This document shows, in pieces, positions 19,971-29,831 of a DNA stretch of 64,000 nt. The notes under the pieces were generated by a model that did no database searches, had not been told where the DNA came from, and was given only the letters and a program-made list of their open reading frames with translations. This DNA comes from Kiritimatiellia bacterium (GTDB lineage Bacteria > Verrucomicrobiota > Kiritimatiellia > CAIVKH01). The position numbers were made by a program, and so were the translations under genes. Location: contig JAOSKE010000003.1 of assembly GCA_027493775.1 (NCBI GenBank), positions 395,761 to 459,760 on the forward strand, read 5' to 3'. Each line of letters starts with the position of its first letter. Positions within the stretch are counted from its first letter, which is position 1.

Positions 19971-21014
19971 ATGAAAAGGCTTATCCAGGCAACAGTTTGC
20001 GCCCTTCTTTTGGCAGCAACCCCTGCGTCTTACGCTGTGTCAGCAGGCGCAGCAAAAGCGTTGGGCGGCGTGGTGGCGGACATCGTGGACGAAGTGATGC
20101 CCGCCGTCGTCGTGGTGCGTACGGAAAGCACTGGCTACCGGCTTGCGCAGGACTGGATGTTCGGGCGTGTATACCGGCTGCCTGAGCGCCTCGCGGGTAT
20201 GGGATCGGGCGTCATCATCAACAAAGAAGGGTTTGTTCTCACAAACCGACATGTGATTGATGGCGCGACGCAGATCGAAGTCGTATTAAATGACCAAAGT
20301 AAATATAGCGCCCGGCTCGTCGGCGAGGACCCGCAAACCGATCTTGCAGTGCTCAAGATCGAAGATGAAAAACGGACAGAGTTTCCATACCTCGAAGCCG
20401 GCAATTCAGATGTGTTGCGCGTAGGCGAATTTGTTATGGCCATCGGCTCACCTTTTAGTTTGAGCAGCAGCGTAACGCTGGGAATTGTTAGCCAAAAAGG
20501 TCGCTCTATTGGCGCGTTGCCGTATGAAGATTTTATTCAAACCGACGCAGCAGTGAATCGCGGAAACAGCGGTGGGCCGTTGGTCGATATGGACGGGCGG
20601 ATGGTCGGAATCAACACGATCATCCAGACTACCGGTTTCTCGCAGGGAAATATCGGAATTAGTTTTGCAATTCCGATCAACCTCGCGATGAATGTCGCGC
20701 AATCCATAATGGAAAGCGGAAGTTGGCAGCGTCCGTGGATTGGAATTTTGATGAACGAGACAAAGAACGGCGTCTTGATTCAACGGATTATGCAAAACAG
20801 CCCTGCGGACAAATCCGGGTTGAAGACGGGTGACGTTATCACCGCTGTGGATGCCACTCCTGTTCAGTCGGCGCGTGAAATTCAACGGCTCATCCTTTCG
20901 CACGATGCAGGCGAAGAAGTTGCTCTCACTGTATTGCGAGACGGCAAAGAGATTCATTTGGCGTTGGCAACGGAACTCATGCCGTCATTCCACTCGATTG
21001 TTCCAAACGAATGA
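19971..21014 (+). CDS. HtrA/DegP-family trypsin-like serine protease with PDZ domain
   Basis: 'GSGVIINKEGFVLTNRHVI', 'TDLAVLKIE', 'AVNRGNSGGPLVDMDG', C-terminal PDZ 'PADKSGLKTGDVITAVDATPV'. Confidence 0.9.
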   Translation: MKRLIQATVCALLLAATPASYAVSAGAAKALGGVVADIVDEVMPAVVVVRTESTGYRLAQDWMFGRVYRLPERLAGMGSGVIINKEGFVLTNRHVIDGATQIEVVLNDQSKYSARLVGEDPQTDLAVLKIEDEKRTEFPYLEAGNSDVLRVGEFVMAIGSPFSLSSSVTLGIVSQKGRSIGALPYEDFIQTDAAVNRGNSGGPLVDMDGRMVGINTIIQTTGFSQGNIGISFAIPINLAMNVAQSIMESGSWQRPWIGILMNETKNGVLIQRIMQNSPADKSGLKTGDVITAVDATPVQSAREIQRLILSHDAGEEVALTVLRDGKEIHLALATELMPSFHSIVPNE

Positions 21015-21027
21015 GTCACTCCTTTCT

Positions 21028-21762
21028 ATGAAGCGGCCGCGCCTTGATCTACTCGTGGTGGAGCGGGGCCTCGCGGAGAGCCGCGAAAAAGCGCAGCGTC
21101 TAATTCGTGCGGGGAAGATACGCGTGAACGGACAAATCGCTGGCAAACCGGGGAATCAGGTTGATCCGGATGCAGCGCTCACACTCGAATCGCCGGAACG
21201 TTTTGTCAGTCGTGGTGGCGAAAAATTGGAAGGCGCTTTCGAACACTGGAATTTGAGCGTTGAAGGGGCGGTTTGTCTCGATGTCGGCGCATCCACGGGC
21301 GGCTTCACGGACTGTCTTTTGCAGCACGGCGCGGCGCGAGTGTATGCCGTGGATGTGGGGCACAATCAATTGCATGAAAAGCTTCGGACCGATCCGCGCG
21401 TAGCGGTAATGGACGGAGTCAACGCACGCAATCTTGAACCATCGAATTTTCCCGATATACCAACCGTTGCCGTCGCGGATGCCTCGTTTATTTCGCTTGC
21501 ACTGCTTCTACCTGCAATTCGACGCGTTCTCGCGCCCGGCGGTCGGGTTCTTACATTGATTAAACCGCAATTTGAAGCGGGACGGGCAGACGTGAAGCGC
21601 GGTGGCGTGGTGCGCGATCCAACCGTTCACAAGCGCGTTGTCGAGCAAGTTCGGGCAGAGGGCGAGGCGCTCGGCTTCCGTTGGGAAGGCTTTATTGAAT
21701 CGCCTTTGCGCGGTCCAGCAGGCAACATAGAGTTCCTTGCTTATTGGGACCGCTCTATGAAA
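21028..21762 (+). CDS. tlyA: TlyA-family rRNA 2'-O-methyltransferase / hemolysin A
   Basis: 'KRPRLDLLVVERGLAESREKAQRLIRAGKIRVNG' S4 domain; 'VSRGGEKLEGAF', 'CLDVGASTGGFTDCLLQHGA'. It reads in frame into nadK without a stop; the end coordinate is approximate. Confidence 0.85.
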
Positions 21763-22617
21763 AAAATTGGCGTTATAGCTAACTGCGACAAACCCGAGTC
21801 GCGCATCGTTCTTGCCTCTCTGGCGATAAAAAGTCGCGAGTTGGGGCTGCAGCTTTTTTCCAGCGGCGAAACCGCAGACCACCTGCCCGGTTGCCGCAAA
21901 GTGAAGCCGGAGCTATTGAAAAAGCATATTGAGGCGCTAATCACGCTCGGGGGCGACGGCACGCTTTTGCACGCCGTTCCACTGCTCGGCGCTTCCAGTA
22001 TTCCAATCTTGGGCGTCAACCTCGGCGCACTCGGTTTTCTTACGAGCGTAACGGCGGAGGAAACGGACACTGCGCTGGAGCGACTCGCGCGCAATGAATT
22101 TTCTGTTTCTGAGCGAACGACACTGACCTGCACGGCAAGAACAGGAAAAAAGAAGCTCGGAACCTATCGCGTGCTAAACGATGTCGTAATCGCTTGGGGC
22201 CGCTCCACTCGCATCGTCACAGTGGACGCAGCGCTCAACGGCGAGCATATCGCCTCTTATCGTTGCGATGGAATTATCGTCTCCACGCCGACTGGCTCAA
22301 CTGGTCACTCGCTTTCGGCGGGCGGCCCCATTGTCCATCCTGACACGGGCGTTCTCACGTTGAATGTAATTTGTCCTCACACGCTGAGCACACGACCGTT
22401 GATAATTTCTGATCACTCGCGCCTGACTCTCTCCATCAACTTCGCGGCCAAGCCACTCGTCCTCTCTGCAGATGGACAGGAAGAGCTTACCTTGCGTCAA
22501 GGCGATCAGGTGGATATCCAGCGTAGCCCGCGCGGGGTCCGCATCATTCATTTGCCGGATTACAGCTATTTTAGCGTACTGCGCCAAAAACTGCTTTGGC
22601 GCGGATCAAGCGTCTAA
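21757..22617 (+). CDS. nadK: NAD kinase
   Basis: 'ITLGGDGTLLHAVPLLG', 'PILGVNLGALGFLT', 'STPTGSTGHSLSAGGPIVHP' motifs. Confidence 0.9.
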   Translation: MKKIGVIANCDKPESRIVLASLAIKSRELGLQLFSSGETADHLPGCRKVKPELLKKHIEALITLGGDGTLLHAVPLLGASSIPILGVNLGALGFLTSVTAEETDTALERLARNEFSVSERTTLTCTARTGKKKLGTYRVLNDVVIAWGRSTRIVTVDAALNGEHIASYRCDGIIVSTPTGSTGHSLSAGGPIVHPDTGVLTLNVICPHTLSTRPLIISDHSRLTLSINFAAKPLVLSADGQEELTLRQGDQVDIQRSPRGVRIIHLPDYSYFSVLRQKLLWRGSSV

Positions 22618-23835
22618 TTTAGCAGCAGCGCTTTTCGCGGCTTCATAAACGACCCGCACGGCAATGTTGTGTTCTTCCGCGCGGCGGATGCAGTCTTCCA
22701 TTTCCGGCGAGCGAACCGTGATCCCGCCGCGCCATTCACCGAACTTCACGCGCACTTCGCCAAACGGAGTGACAACGGGCACAGAGCGGCGCGACAGCAT
22801 GGTGCGCTTCACGGGATATTCACGAATTCCGAAAGTCGTGCTTTCCTTGAAAATCAGATCCAACATCACATCGCGACCGGACGGATGGGCAAGAACCGTG
22901 AGCAAAACTCCGGGGCGTTGCTTTTTCATCTGCGCAGCGACCGCAAACACATCCAACGCGCCGGCAGCCAGGAGGCGGGCGGAGAGCGCTCCGATTAATT
23001 CTGGCGTCGTGTCATCGAGGTTTGTTTCCAAAACAAGACATTCATTTTCGGGCTGAACAACTGCGCATTCCAGCAAGACTGCGCGAAGAAGATTTGGACG
23101 ATCATTTAATTCACAGTGTCCCAATCCGTAGCCGATCTTCTTCACAACCGCGCCGGGCGGCGGACGGTCAAGCGTCTTCCAATCGGATAAGAGCGCAGCC
23201 CCGGTCGGTGTCACCAACTCATGCGGCTCGTCCGTTTGGGTCACCGCCATGCCGCGCAACAACTCTACGGTCGCGGGCGCGGGGTTCGGAAAGGTGCCGT
23301 GCGCACAGTGAATAATCCCCCGCCCCTGCGGCAAGGGGCCGACAGCGACGTCATCCACACCCAACTGATGCAATGCGAGGCAGCAGCCAACAATGTCCAC
23401 AATCGAGTCCACCGCACCGATCTCATGAAAATGAACCTGCTCAATCGTCGTACCGTGCATCCGCGCTTCGACGGCGCCAATGCGACGGAAAACGCGACAC
23501 GCACGCTCCTTCACGGGGTCAGGCAAATCACTCGCACGAATCATCGCTTCGATCTCAGTTAATCCACGGTGCGGCGCATGGTGGTGATGATGTTCATGCT
23601 GGTGGTCATCATGAGCGTGATTGGCAGGCCCCTTCTCTTCGGGCGCGATGACGCGAAGGCGAGTGCCGGCGAGATGCTGCGATAACGCCGGGCGAGCCTC
23701 TATTTTGAAATCACCAATGTCCAGACTCCGCAGCGCCGCCGCGAGGTCGGCGAGATCAACGCCCAAATCCACTAGCGCACCGAGGATCATATCGCCACTT
23801 GCGCCACCGACGCTATCAAACGACAGGATTTTCAT
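22606..23835 (-). CDS. larC: Nickel pincer cofactor biosynthesis protein LarC
   Basis: 'ILSFDSVGGASGDMILGALVDLGVDL', His-rich segment, 'FHEIGAVDSIVDIVG', 'LVTPTGAALL', 'LETNLDDTTPELIG'. Confidence 0.9.
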   Translation of the reverse strand: MKILSFDSVGGASGDMILGALVDLGVDLADLAAALRSLDIGDFKIEARPALSQHLAGTRLRVIAPEEKGPANHAHDDHQHEHHHHHAPHRGLTEIEAMIRASDLPDPVKERACRVFRRIGAVEARMHGTTIEQVHFHEIGAVDSIVDIVGCCLALHQLGVDDVAVGPLPQGRGIIHCAHGTFPNPAPATVELLRGMAVTQTDEPHELVTPTGAALLSDWKTLDRPPPGAVVKKIGYGLGHCELNDRPNLLRAVLLECAVVQPENECLVLETNLDDTTPELIGALSARLLAAGALDVFAVAAQMKKQRPGVLLTVLAHPSGRDVMLDLIFKESTTFGIREYPVKRTMLSRRSVPVVTPFGEVRVKFGEWRGGITVRSPEMEDCIRRAEEHNIAVRVVYEAAKSAAAKLDA

Positions 23836-24590
23836 GGCCCCAACCCGATCCGATTGATTTTGGCCGCAGCCACACCCGCCCCGAAACCGTTATCAACATT
23901 TACGACTGCAATCCCCGGCGCACAGGAATTCAGCATCGAAAGCAACGCGGCCACGCCTCCGAGATTCATTCCATATCCAACACTTGTGGGCACAGCAATA
24001 ATCGGACAGCGCACGAGACCAGCGATAACAGAAGGCAGCGCCCCCTCCATACCGGCAACGACGATCAGCACACGTTGTTCTCGCAGCACAGGGAGCCGGC
24101 TTAACGTGCGGTGCAGCCCCGCGACGCCGACATCGAAAATACGCTCCACTTTTGCGCCAAGCCATTCGGCCGTAAGCGCCGCTTCTTCAGCAATTGGCAA
24201 ATCCGCCGTCCCCGCGCTAACCACCGCAATTGCACCAACGGCAGCGCCGCGCGGCGTCACGTCCAGCGTTAAGGCGCGGGCGCGTTCATGGTACATCACT
24301 TCGGGAAGCACAGATTTCACGGCCTCGGCCAATGGCGCATCGGCGCGCGTGGCCAACACGTTCTGACCGGCATCGCGTAACGTGCGAATAATGGTGATGA
24401 CCTGCTCGGATGTTTTGCCCGGGCAGAAAATAACTTCCGGCATTCCTGTTCGTCGCTCGCGATCTGTGTCCAACCGAGCGAACCCCCAATCCTTTTCGCT
24501 TGCCTGTGCAATTAACGCCGCAGCAGCCTCCGGGGTTTTATGCCCCGCCGACACTTCCTTCAACAGCGAATAGAGTTCAGATTCCAGCAT
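23832..24590 (-). CDS. larB: Nickel pincer cofactor biosynthesis protein LarB
   Basis: AIR-carboxylase-like 'SAGTADLPIAEEAALTAEWLGAKVERIFDVGVAGLHR', 'VVAGMEGALPSVIAGLV', 'VPTSVGYG'; overlaps larC start. Confidence 0.9.
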   Translation of the reverse strand: MLESELYSLLKEVSAGHKTPEAAAALIAQASEKDWGFARLDTDRERRTGMPEVIFCPGKTSEQVITIIRTLRDAGQNVLATRADAPLAEAVKSVLPEVMYHERARALTLDVTPRGAAVGAIAVVSAGTADLPIAEEAALTAEWLGAKVERIFDVGVAGLHRTLSRLPVLREQRVLIVVAGMEGALPSVIAGLVRCPIIAVPTSVGYGMNLGGVAALLSMLNSCAPGIAVVNVDNGFGAGVAAAKINRIGLGP

Positions 24591-24639
24591 AGCGAGACAC
24601 CGACACGCTCAACGTGATTGACCGACACCGACACCCGGG

Positions 24640-25707
24640 TCAGTCAGATCGCGGACAAGCGATTGAAACTCGGGTAACGTCCGAAGCGAATCGAAATCGG
24701 TATCCATCAAATATTTTTCGGGCTTCAACGGGAGTGCAGCGTTTGACACCTTGTCGCAGCCAATTCATCGCTTCATCGTAGCTGCGCTCGAGCACCAGAG
24801 CAGATGCCATATTGAAATAGGGACTAGGGCGCGACGGGTCCATTTCCAGCACGCGACGAAACTGCTCACGCGCTTCGGCGATTCGCCCCATTCGCATCAA
24901 GGAGACTCCCAAATTTTGAACGCCGCTTCGATTGTTCGGCAACAAGCCCACCGCGGGTTCCAAATGTTCAACGGCCTGATCGTAACGCCCCCATAACACG
25001 TACAACAGGCCGAGATTGATTTGGGTTGAGGGTATGTCCGGCTGGATCTGGACAGCGGATAATAGAAGGTCTTCCGCGCGATCCAATTGCCCGCGCTGCA
25101 TATAGGCGATGGCGAGGTTGTTAAACGTGCTCACGTTAAATGGATCGTCGCGCAGCGCGCGTTCCAAAACAAGAATCGCTTGATCGAACTGACCGCGCTG
25201 CAAATAAACGGTACCTAGTGTTCGCAGTCCGGCATTTACCCCGGGCCAAATCTCCAACGACTGGCGCGCCAGCTCCTCTGCGCGATCAAATTCTCGCGCA
25301 CGCATGAGCTGCTCAGCCTGTCGAAGCAGCGTCATCACCTGCGCAATTTTTTCAGGCGGAATGTTGGTGCTGGGTGTTGTGAAATCAAGGCTGGCAAGGT
25401 TGAACGCGCTCGTTTCTTGAGGGGCAGCGGGAATTGTTGCGACAGGAAGGACGCGCGGTCCCTCGCGCGTCACACGGTTTGTTCCGCCGCGCAACAAATC
25501 CAACATTGGATTCGACTTCGGATCCTGCACGAAAAAATAGAGCGCAATAGCCGTGAGCAGGACAAGCATGATGGAGGACAGCCAGATCGTGCGCTTGCGT
25601 GCGCGTACGCGTTGTTCGCCGGGATCAATTTCTGGCGCCGGGAGTGTCTCCGGCTCGGCCTTGCCCTTCGGCTTCGTGTAAATATCGCGTTGTTCGTCCG
25701 TAGCCAT
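24640..25707 (-). CDS. Membrane-anchored TPR protein
   Basis: One N-terminal TM helix (TIWLSSIMLVLLTAIALYFFV) followed by several TPRs. Confidence 0.75.
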   Translation of the reverse strand: MATDEQRDIYTKPKGKAEPETLPAPEIDPGEQRVRARKRTIWLSSIMLVLLTAIALYFFVQDPKSNPMLDLLRGGTNRVTREGPRVLPVATIPAAPQETSAFNLASLDFTTPSTNIPPEKIAQVMTLLRQAEQLMRAREFDRAEELARQSLEIWPGVNAGLRTLGTVYLQRGQFDQAILVLERALRDDPFNVSTFNNLAIAYMQRGQLDRAEDLLLSAVQIQPDIPSTQINLGLLYVLWGRYDQAVEHLEPAVGLLPNNRSGVQNLGVSLMRMGRIAEAREQFRRVLEMDPSRPSPYFNMASALVLERSYDEAMNWLRQGVKRCTPVEARKIFDGYRFRFASDVTRVSIACPRSD

Positions 25708-25752
25708 CTGTGTGAACGAAGGTATGCCAAGCACGCGACTTACGCAAGACGG

Positions 25753-26311
<559 letters not shown>

Positions 26312-26315
<4 letters not shown>

Positions 26316-27841
26316 TGTCCGCCACCTTTCGCGCGCGCTTCCGCCACGCGCTTTGACAACGCAAGCGCAACCAACATTCCGCGCGCCTTGTTGCAGGTCT
26401 CTTCGTATTCCTTCTCAGGGTCGGAATCCGTAACGATTCCTGCACCAGCCTGCACATAGGCCGTTTTTCCGTCGAGCAATGCGGTGCGAATCGCAATGCA
26501 CGAATCGAGGTTTCCTGAAAATCCAAAATAGCCAATTGCGCCCGCGTAGGGCCCGCGACGATCCGGCTCCAATGCGCCGATAATCTCCATTGCGCGAATT
26601 TTCGGCGCACCGCTGACGGTTCCAGCCGGAAACGTCGCGCGCATCAAATCGTACGCATCAAACTCCGGGGCGAGGTCACCGACCACATCGGAAACGATGT
26701 GCATCACGTGACTGTATCGCTCAATCACCATCAGCTCCGGAACCTTGACGCTCTCATAACGGCACACACGGCCAAGATCGTTGCGACCGAGGTCCACGAG
26801 CATAATGTGCTCGGCGCGTTCCTTGGGATCAGCAAGCAGTTCCTGTGCGAGCGCGGCGTCTTGCGCGGCATCGGCGCCGCGCGGACGCGTCCCTGCAATG
26901 GGGCGCACCTCCACATGCCCCTCTTCGTTGCGAACGTGAATTTCAGGCGACGACCCAACTACTGCGCGGCCGCCGAATTCAAGGCAGTACAAGTAGGGCG
27001 AGGGGTTCACGTAACGAACGGCGCGATAGACATCCAGCGGGTCCCCGCTGTAATCCACTTCGAAGCGTTGAGACAGGACAACCTGAATGACATCGCCCGC
27101 GAGGATGAAATCCTTGGCCTTCTTCACTCGATCACCGAACTGTTCGCGCGTCAGATTTGAGCGTGCGGGCAGTGGTGACGGACGGTCTTGAATATCCAGC
27201 GCCTGATTTGGCAGCGGCGCGACAAGCGCAGCGCATAGCGAGTTAATTTGCTCAACCGCCGCGTCATACGCCCTCTCCGCGTCGCCCTCAATGTGAACGT
27301 TTGCGACGACCTTCAGGGTGTGTCGCGTGTGATCGAAAATAAACAGCGTATCCGTGATTGCCATCAAAATATCGGGCCAATCAAGCACGGGTTTTTCTGC
27401 GAGAGGAACGCGCGGCTCGAACTGCGCGATGGCGTCGTAACCGATATAGCCGACAGCGCCACCGTAGAAACGCGGGAGCGCGGGGTCTGGCACCGGGCGA
27501 TAGCGCGCCATGTGTTCGCGGAGCACAGAGAGAGGATCGCCGGAAGAGTGGCGCTCCACGCGGCCATCCGCATACGTGATCTCGCAATCGCTTCCCTTGC
27601 TCGTGAATACCGAACGCGGGCCACCGCCGAGGAACGAATAGCGGGCGATGTGCTCACCGCCCTCAACACTCTCCAGAAGAAACGTCTGAGGTTCGCCACC
27701 GCGCTCTCTCAAATAATGACGCAGTTTCGCGTACGCAGAAACAGGGGTCTCCTGATCGGCTAACAGCTCGCGCCAGACAGGAACCAGGTTCCCCTGCGCA
27801 GCTTTCTTCAAAAAGGTCGCTTTATCAGGCGTACAGGCCAT
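26312..27841 (-). CDS. trpE: Anthranilate synthase component I
   Basis: 'NPSPYLYCLEFGGRAVVGSSPEI', 'RPIAGTRPRG', 'TFPAGTVSGAPKIRAMEII', 'AIRTALLDGKTAYVQAGAGIVTDSDPEKEYEET'. Confidence 0.95.
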
Positions 27842-27842
27842 T

Positions 27843-28256
27843 TCACGGGTCCATATTTTCGAGCGCCAGTGTCTCGAAATTCACCTTGCGGTAGTAACAG
27901 TTGCGCGGCTGGCCTGCGCTGTTTTTTGTGTGGCAGATATTTCCGCGACGCGGGCGCACGACGTAGAGCAGCGAGTTCTGTTCGCAATTCACGCGCGCCT
28001 CGATCAAATCGAAAGTCTCGCCCGAGGTCTTTCCTTTTTCCCACAGCTCGTTGCGCGAGGTGCTCCACAAAACCAGCGAACGCGCCTCAACGGATTTACG
28101 AAATGCGAGTTCATTCGTGTAGGCGAGGAGAATCACTTCCTTGGTATCCGCGTGTTGAACGGCGACGGGAATAATGCCCTTCGACTGGGCGCTCGCCTTT
28201 TCCAGCTTGTTCCAATCCAACTGAAGGGTTAGCCCTTCTTCCAGTTCTTTGCTCAT
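27843..28256 (-). CDS. hisI: Phosphoribosyl-AMP cyclohydrolase
   Basis: 'VLLAYTNELAFRKSVEARSLVLWSTSRNELWEKGKTSG', 'ARVNCEQNSLLYVV'. Confidence 0.9.
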   Translation of the reverse strand: MSKELEEGLTLQLDWNKLEKASAQSKGIIPVAVQHADTKEVILLAYTNELAFRKSVEARSLVLWSTSRNELWEKGKTSGETFDLIEARVNCEQNSLLYVVRPRRGNICHTKNSAGQPRNCYYRKVNFETLALENMDP

Positions 28257-28270
28257 GCTCTCTGTCCTTC

Positions 28271-29032
28271 CTATTCTCGCACCGCGACGCCGTGGTCTTT
28301 CAAATACCGTTTGGCCTGTCCGATTGTGAATTCGCCAAAGTGGAAAATGGACGCGGCCAACACAGCATCCGCCTTCCCTTCCGTCACAGCCTCCAGCATG
28401 TGTTGCAATGTACCCGCGCCGCCGGACGCAATCACGGGGATGTTCACGGCCTCTGAAACGGCGCGTGTCACCGCGAGGTCGTAACCGTTTTTTGTGCCAT
28501 CCGCATCCATACTCGTCAAAAGAATCTCACCCGCACCGCGCTGAGCAACTTCCACGGCCCACTGCACCGCGTCCAGGCCCGCCGATTTTTTCCCGCCATG
28601 CGTCACAACATCCCAGCCCTGGCCATCGGTCTTTTTGCGAACATCAATCGCAATGACCACACACTGATTTCCGAAATGCCCTGCGCTCTCGTTAATCAAA
28701 TCGGGATTCGCAACCGCAGCCGTATTCAGCGACACCTTATCCGCGCCTGCCTGTAAAAGTCGCCGCACATCCGCGATGGAACGAATCCCGCCGCCGACCG
28801 TCAGGGGCATAAAAATTTCCGCTGCAACCGCGCGCACCACATCCTCGATGGTCGCTCGTTCCTCATTCGTCGCGGTAATATCCAGGAACGCCAGTTCGTC
28901 TGCGCCCTGCGCCTGATACGCGCGCGCCGTTTCCACGGGGTCCCCTGCATCGCGCAGATCCACAAATTTCACGCCCTTCACGACGCGCCCGCCCTTGATG
29001 TCCAGACAGGGAATTATGCGTTTCGCCAACAT
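28271..29032 (-). CDS. hisF: Imidazole glycerol phosphate synthase cyclase subunit
   Basis: '[23 protein letters not shown]', '[11 protein letters not shown]', '[20 protein letters not shown]', 'PVIASGGAG'. Confidence 0.95.
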   Translation of the reverse strand: MLAKRIIPCLDIKGGRVVKGVKFVDLRDAGDPVETARAYQAQGADELAFLDITATNEERATIEDVVRAVAAEIFMPLTVGGGIRSIADVRRLLQAGADKVSLNTAAVANPDLINESAGHFGNQCVVIAIDVRKKTDGQGWDVVTHGGKKSAGLDAVQWAVEVAQRGAGEILLTSMDADGTKNGYDLAVTRAVSEAVNIPVIASGGAGTLQHMLEAVTEGKADAVLAASIFHFGEFTIGQAKRYLKDHGVAVRE

Positions 29033-29078
29033 TTCTTTGCTACTCACTCGTCGTTCCGTTTCTTCAATTAGCTGATAC

Positions 29079-29107
29079 AAAAAAAGCCCCGGCTCTGAAC
29101 CGGGGCT
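29079..29107 (-). terminator. Rho-independent terminator downstream of the bcp-like gene
   Basis: Minus strand AGCCCCGG-loop-CCGGGGCT followed by T7. Confidence 0.75.
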
Positions 29108-29317
29108 ACAACCGACAACATTACACCGTCAGGTTCGGTCGAGAACCCCAATCTGTGTGTAACGATGCCACCAAGCAAACTTCATCCCCACACAATGCGC
29201 GGATGCGCGTCGGGTGACAAGTATTTTTCTGTGCCCTCTGAACTTTCTGCTATTCGACAGAACCGTCCGATCAAACTGGATCAGACAGAGCTGGTTAGGC
29301 GAAAAAGTCGTGCGCGG

Positions 29318-29831
29318 CTAAGACGCCTTCTGCAAATCACTCAGCGCGGACAGCACCTGCGCGTCGTGCTCGGCGGGTTTCACCGAGTTGATTACGCGGG
29401 CAATTTTGCCTTCGGGCGAGATGATGAAGGTTACGCGTTGTGCGCGTTTGCTGTCGGGCCGGGCGACGCCGTAGGCGCTGACGATTTCGCCTTCTTCATC
29501 GGCCAACAGGTCAAAGGGAAGATTGTATTTCGCCTTAAACTTGGTCTGCGTCTCGATTGAGTCCACGCTCACGCCCACAATTTGTGCGCCGGTTTTCAAA
29601 ATATCTGCGTAACCGTCGCGCAGCGTACACGCTTCGGTTGTGCAGCCAGGGGTGAAGGACTTGGGATAAAAAATACAACACGAGCCATTTGCCGGAAAAA
29701 TCGGCGAGGGCCTGATCGCCGCCAGCGGTCGAGGGGGCGCGAAAATCAGGCGCGGAATCGCCCTCACCTGCGGCCCGTGCGCTGATAGCGCCTAATGCGC
29801 TGACGACAAACATCCAGAGTAGAATTTTCAT
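29318..29831 (-). CDS. Peroxiredoxin (Bcp/AhpC-TSA type) with signal peptide, frameshifted at about 29668
   Basis: ORFs 29535..29831 and 29318..29767 join when one T is removed: [28 protein letters not shown]. Confidence 0.85.
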
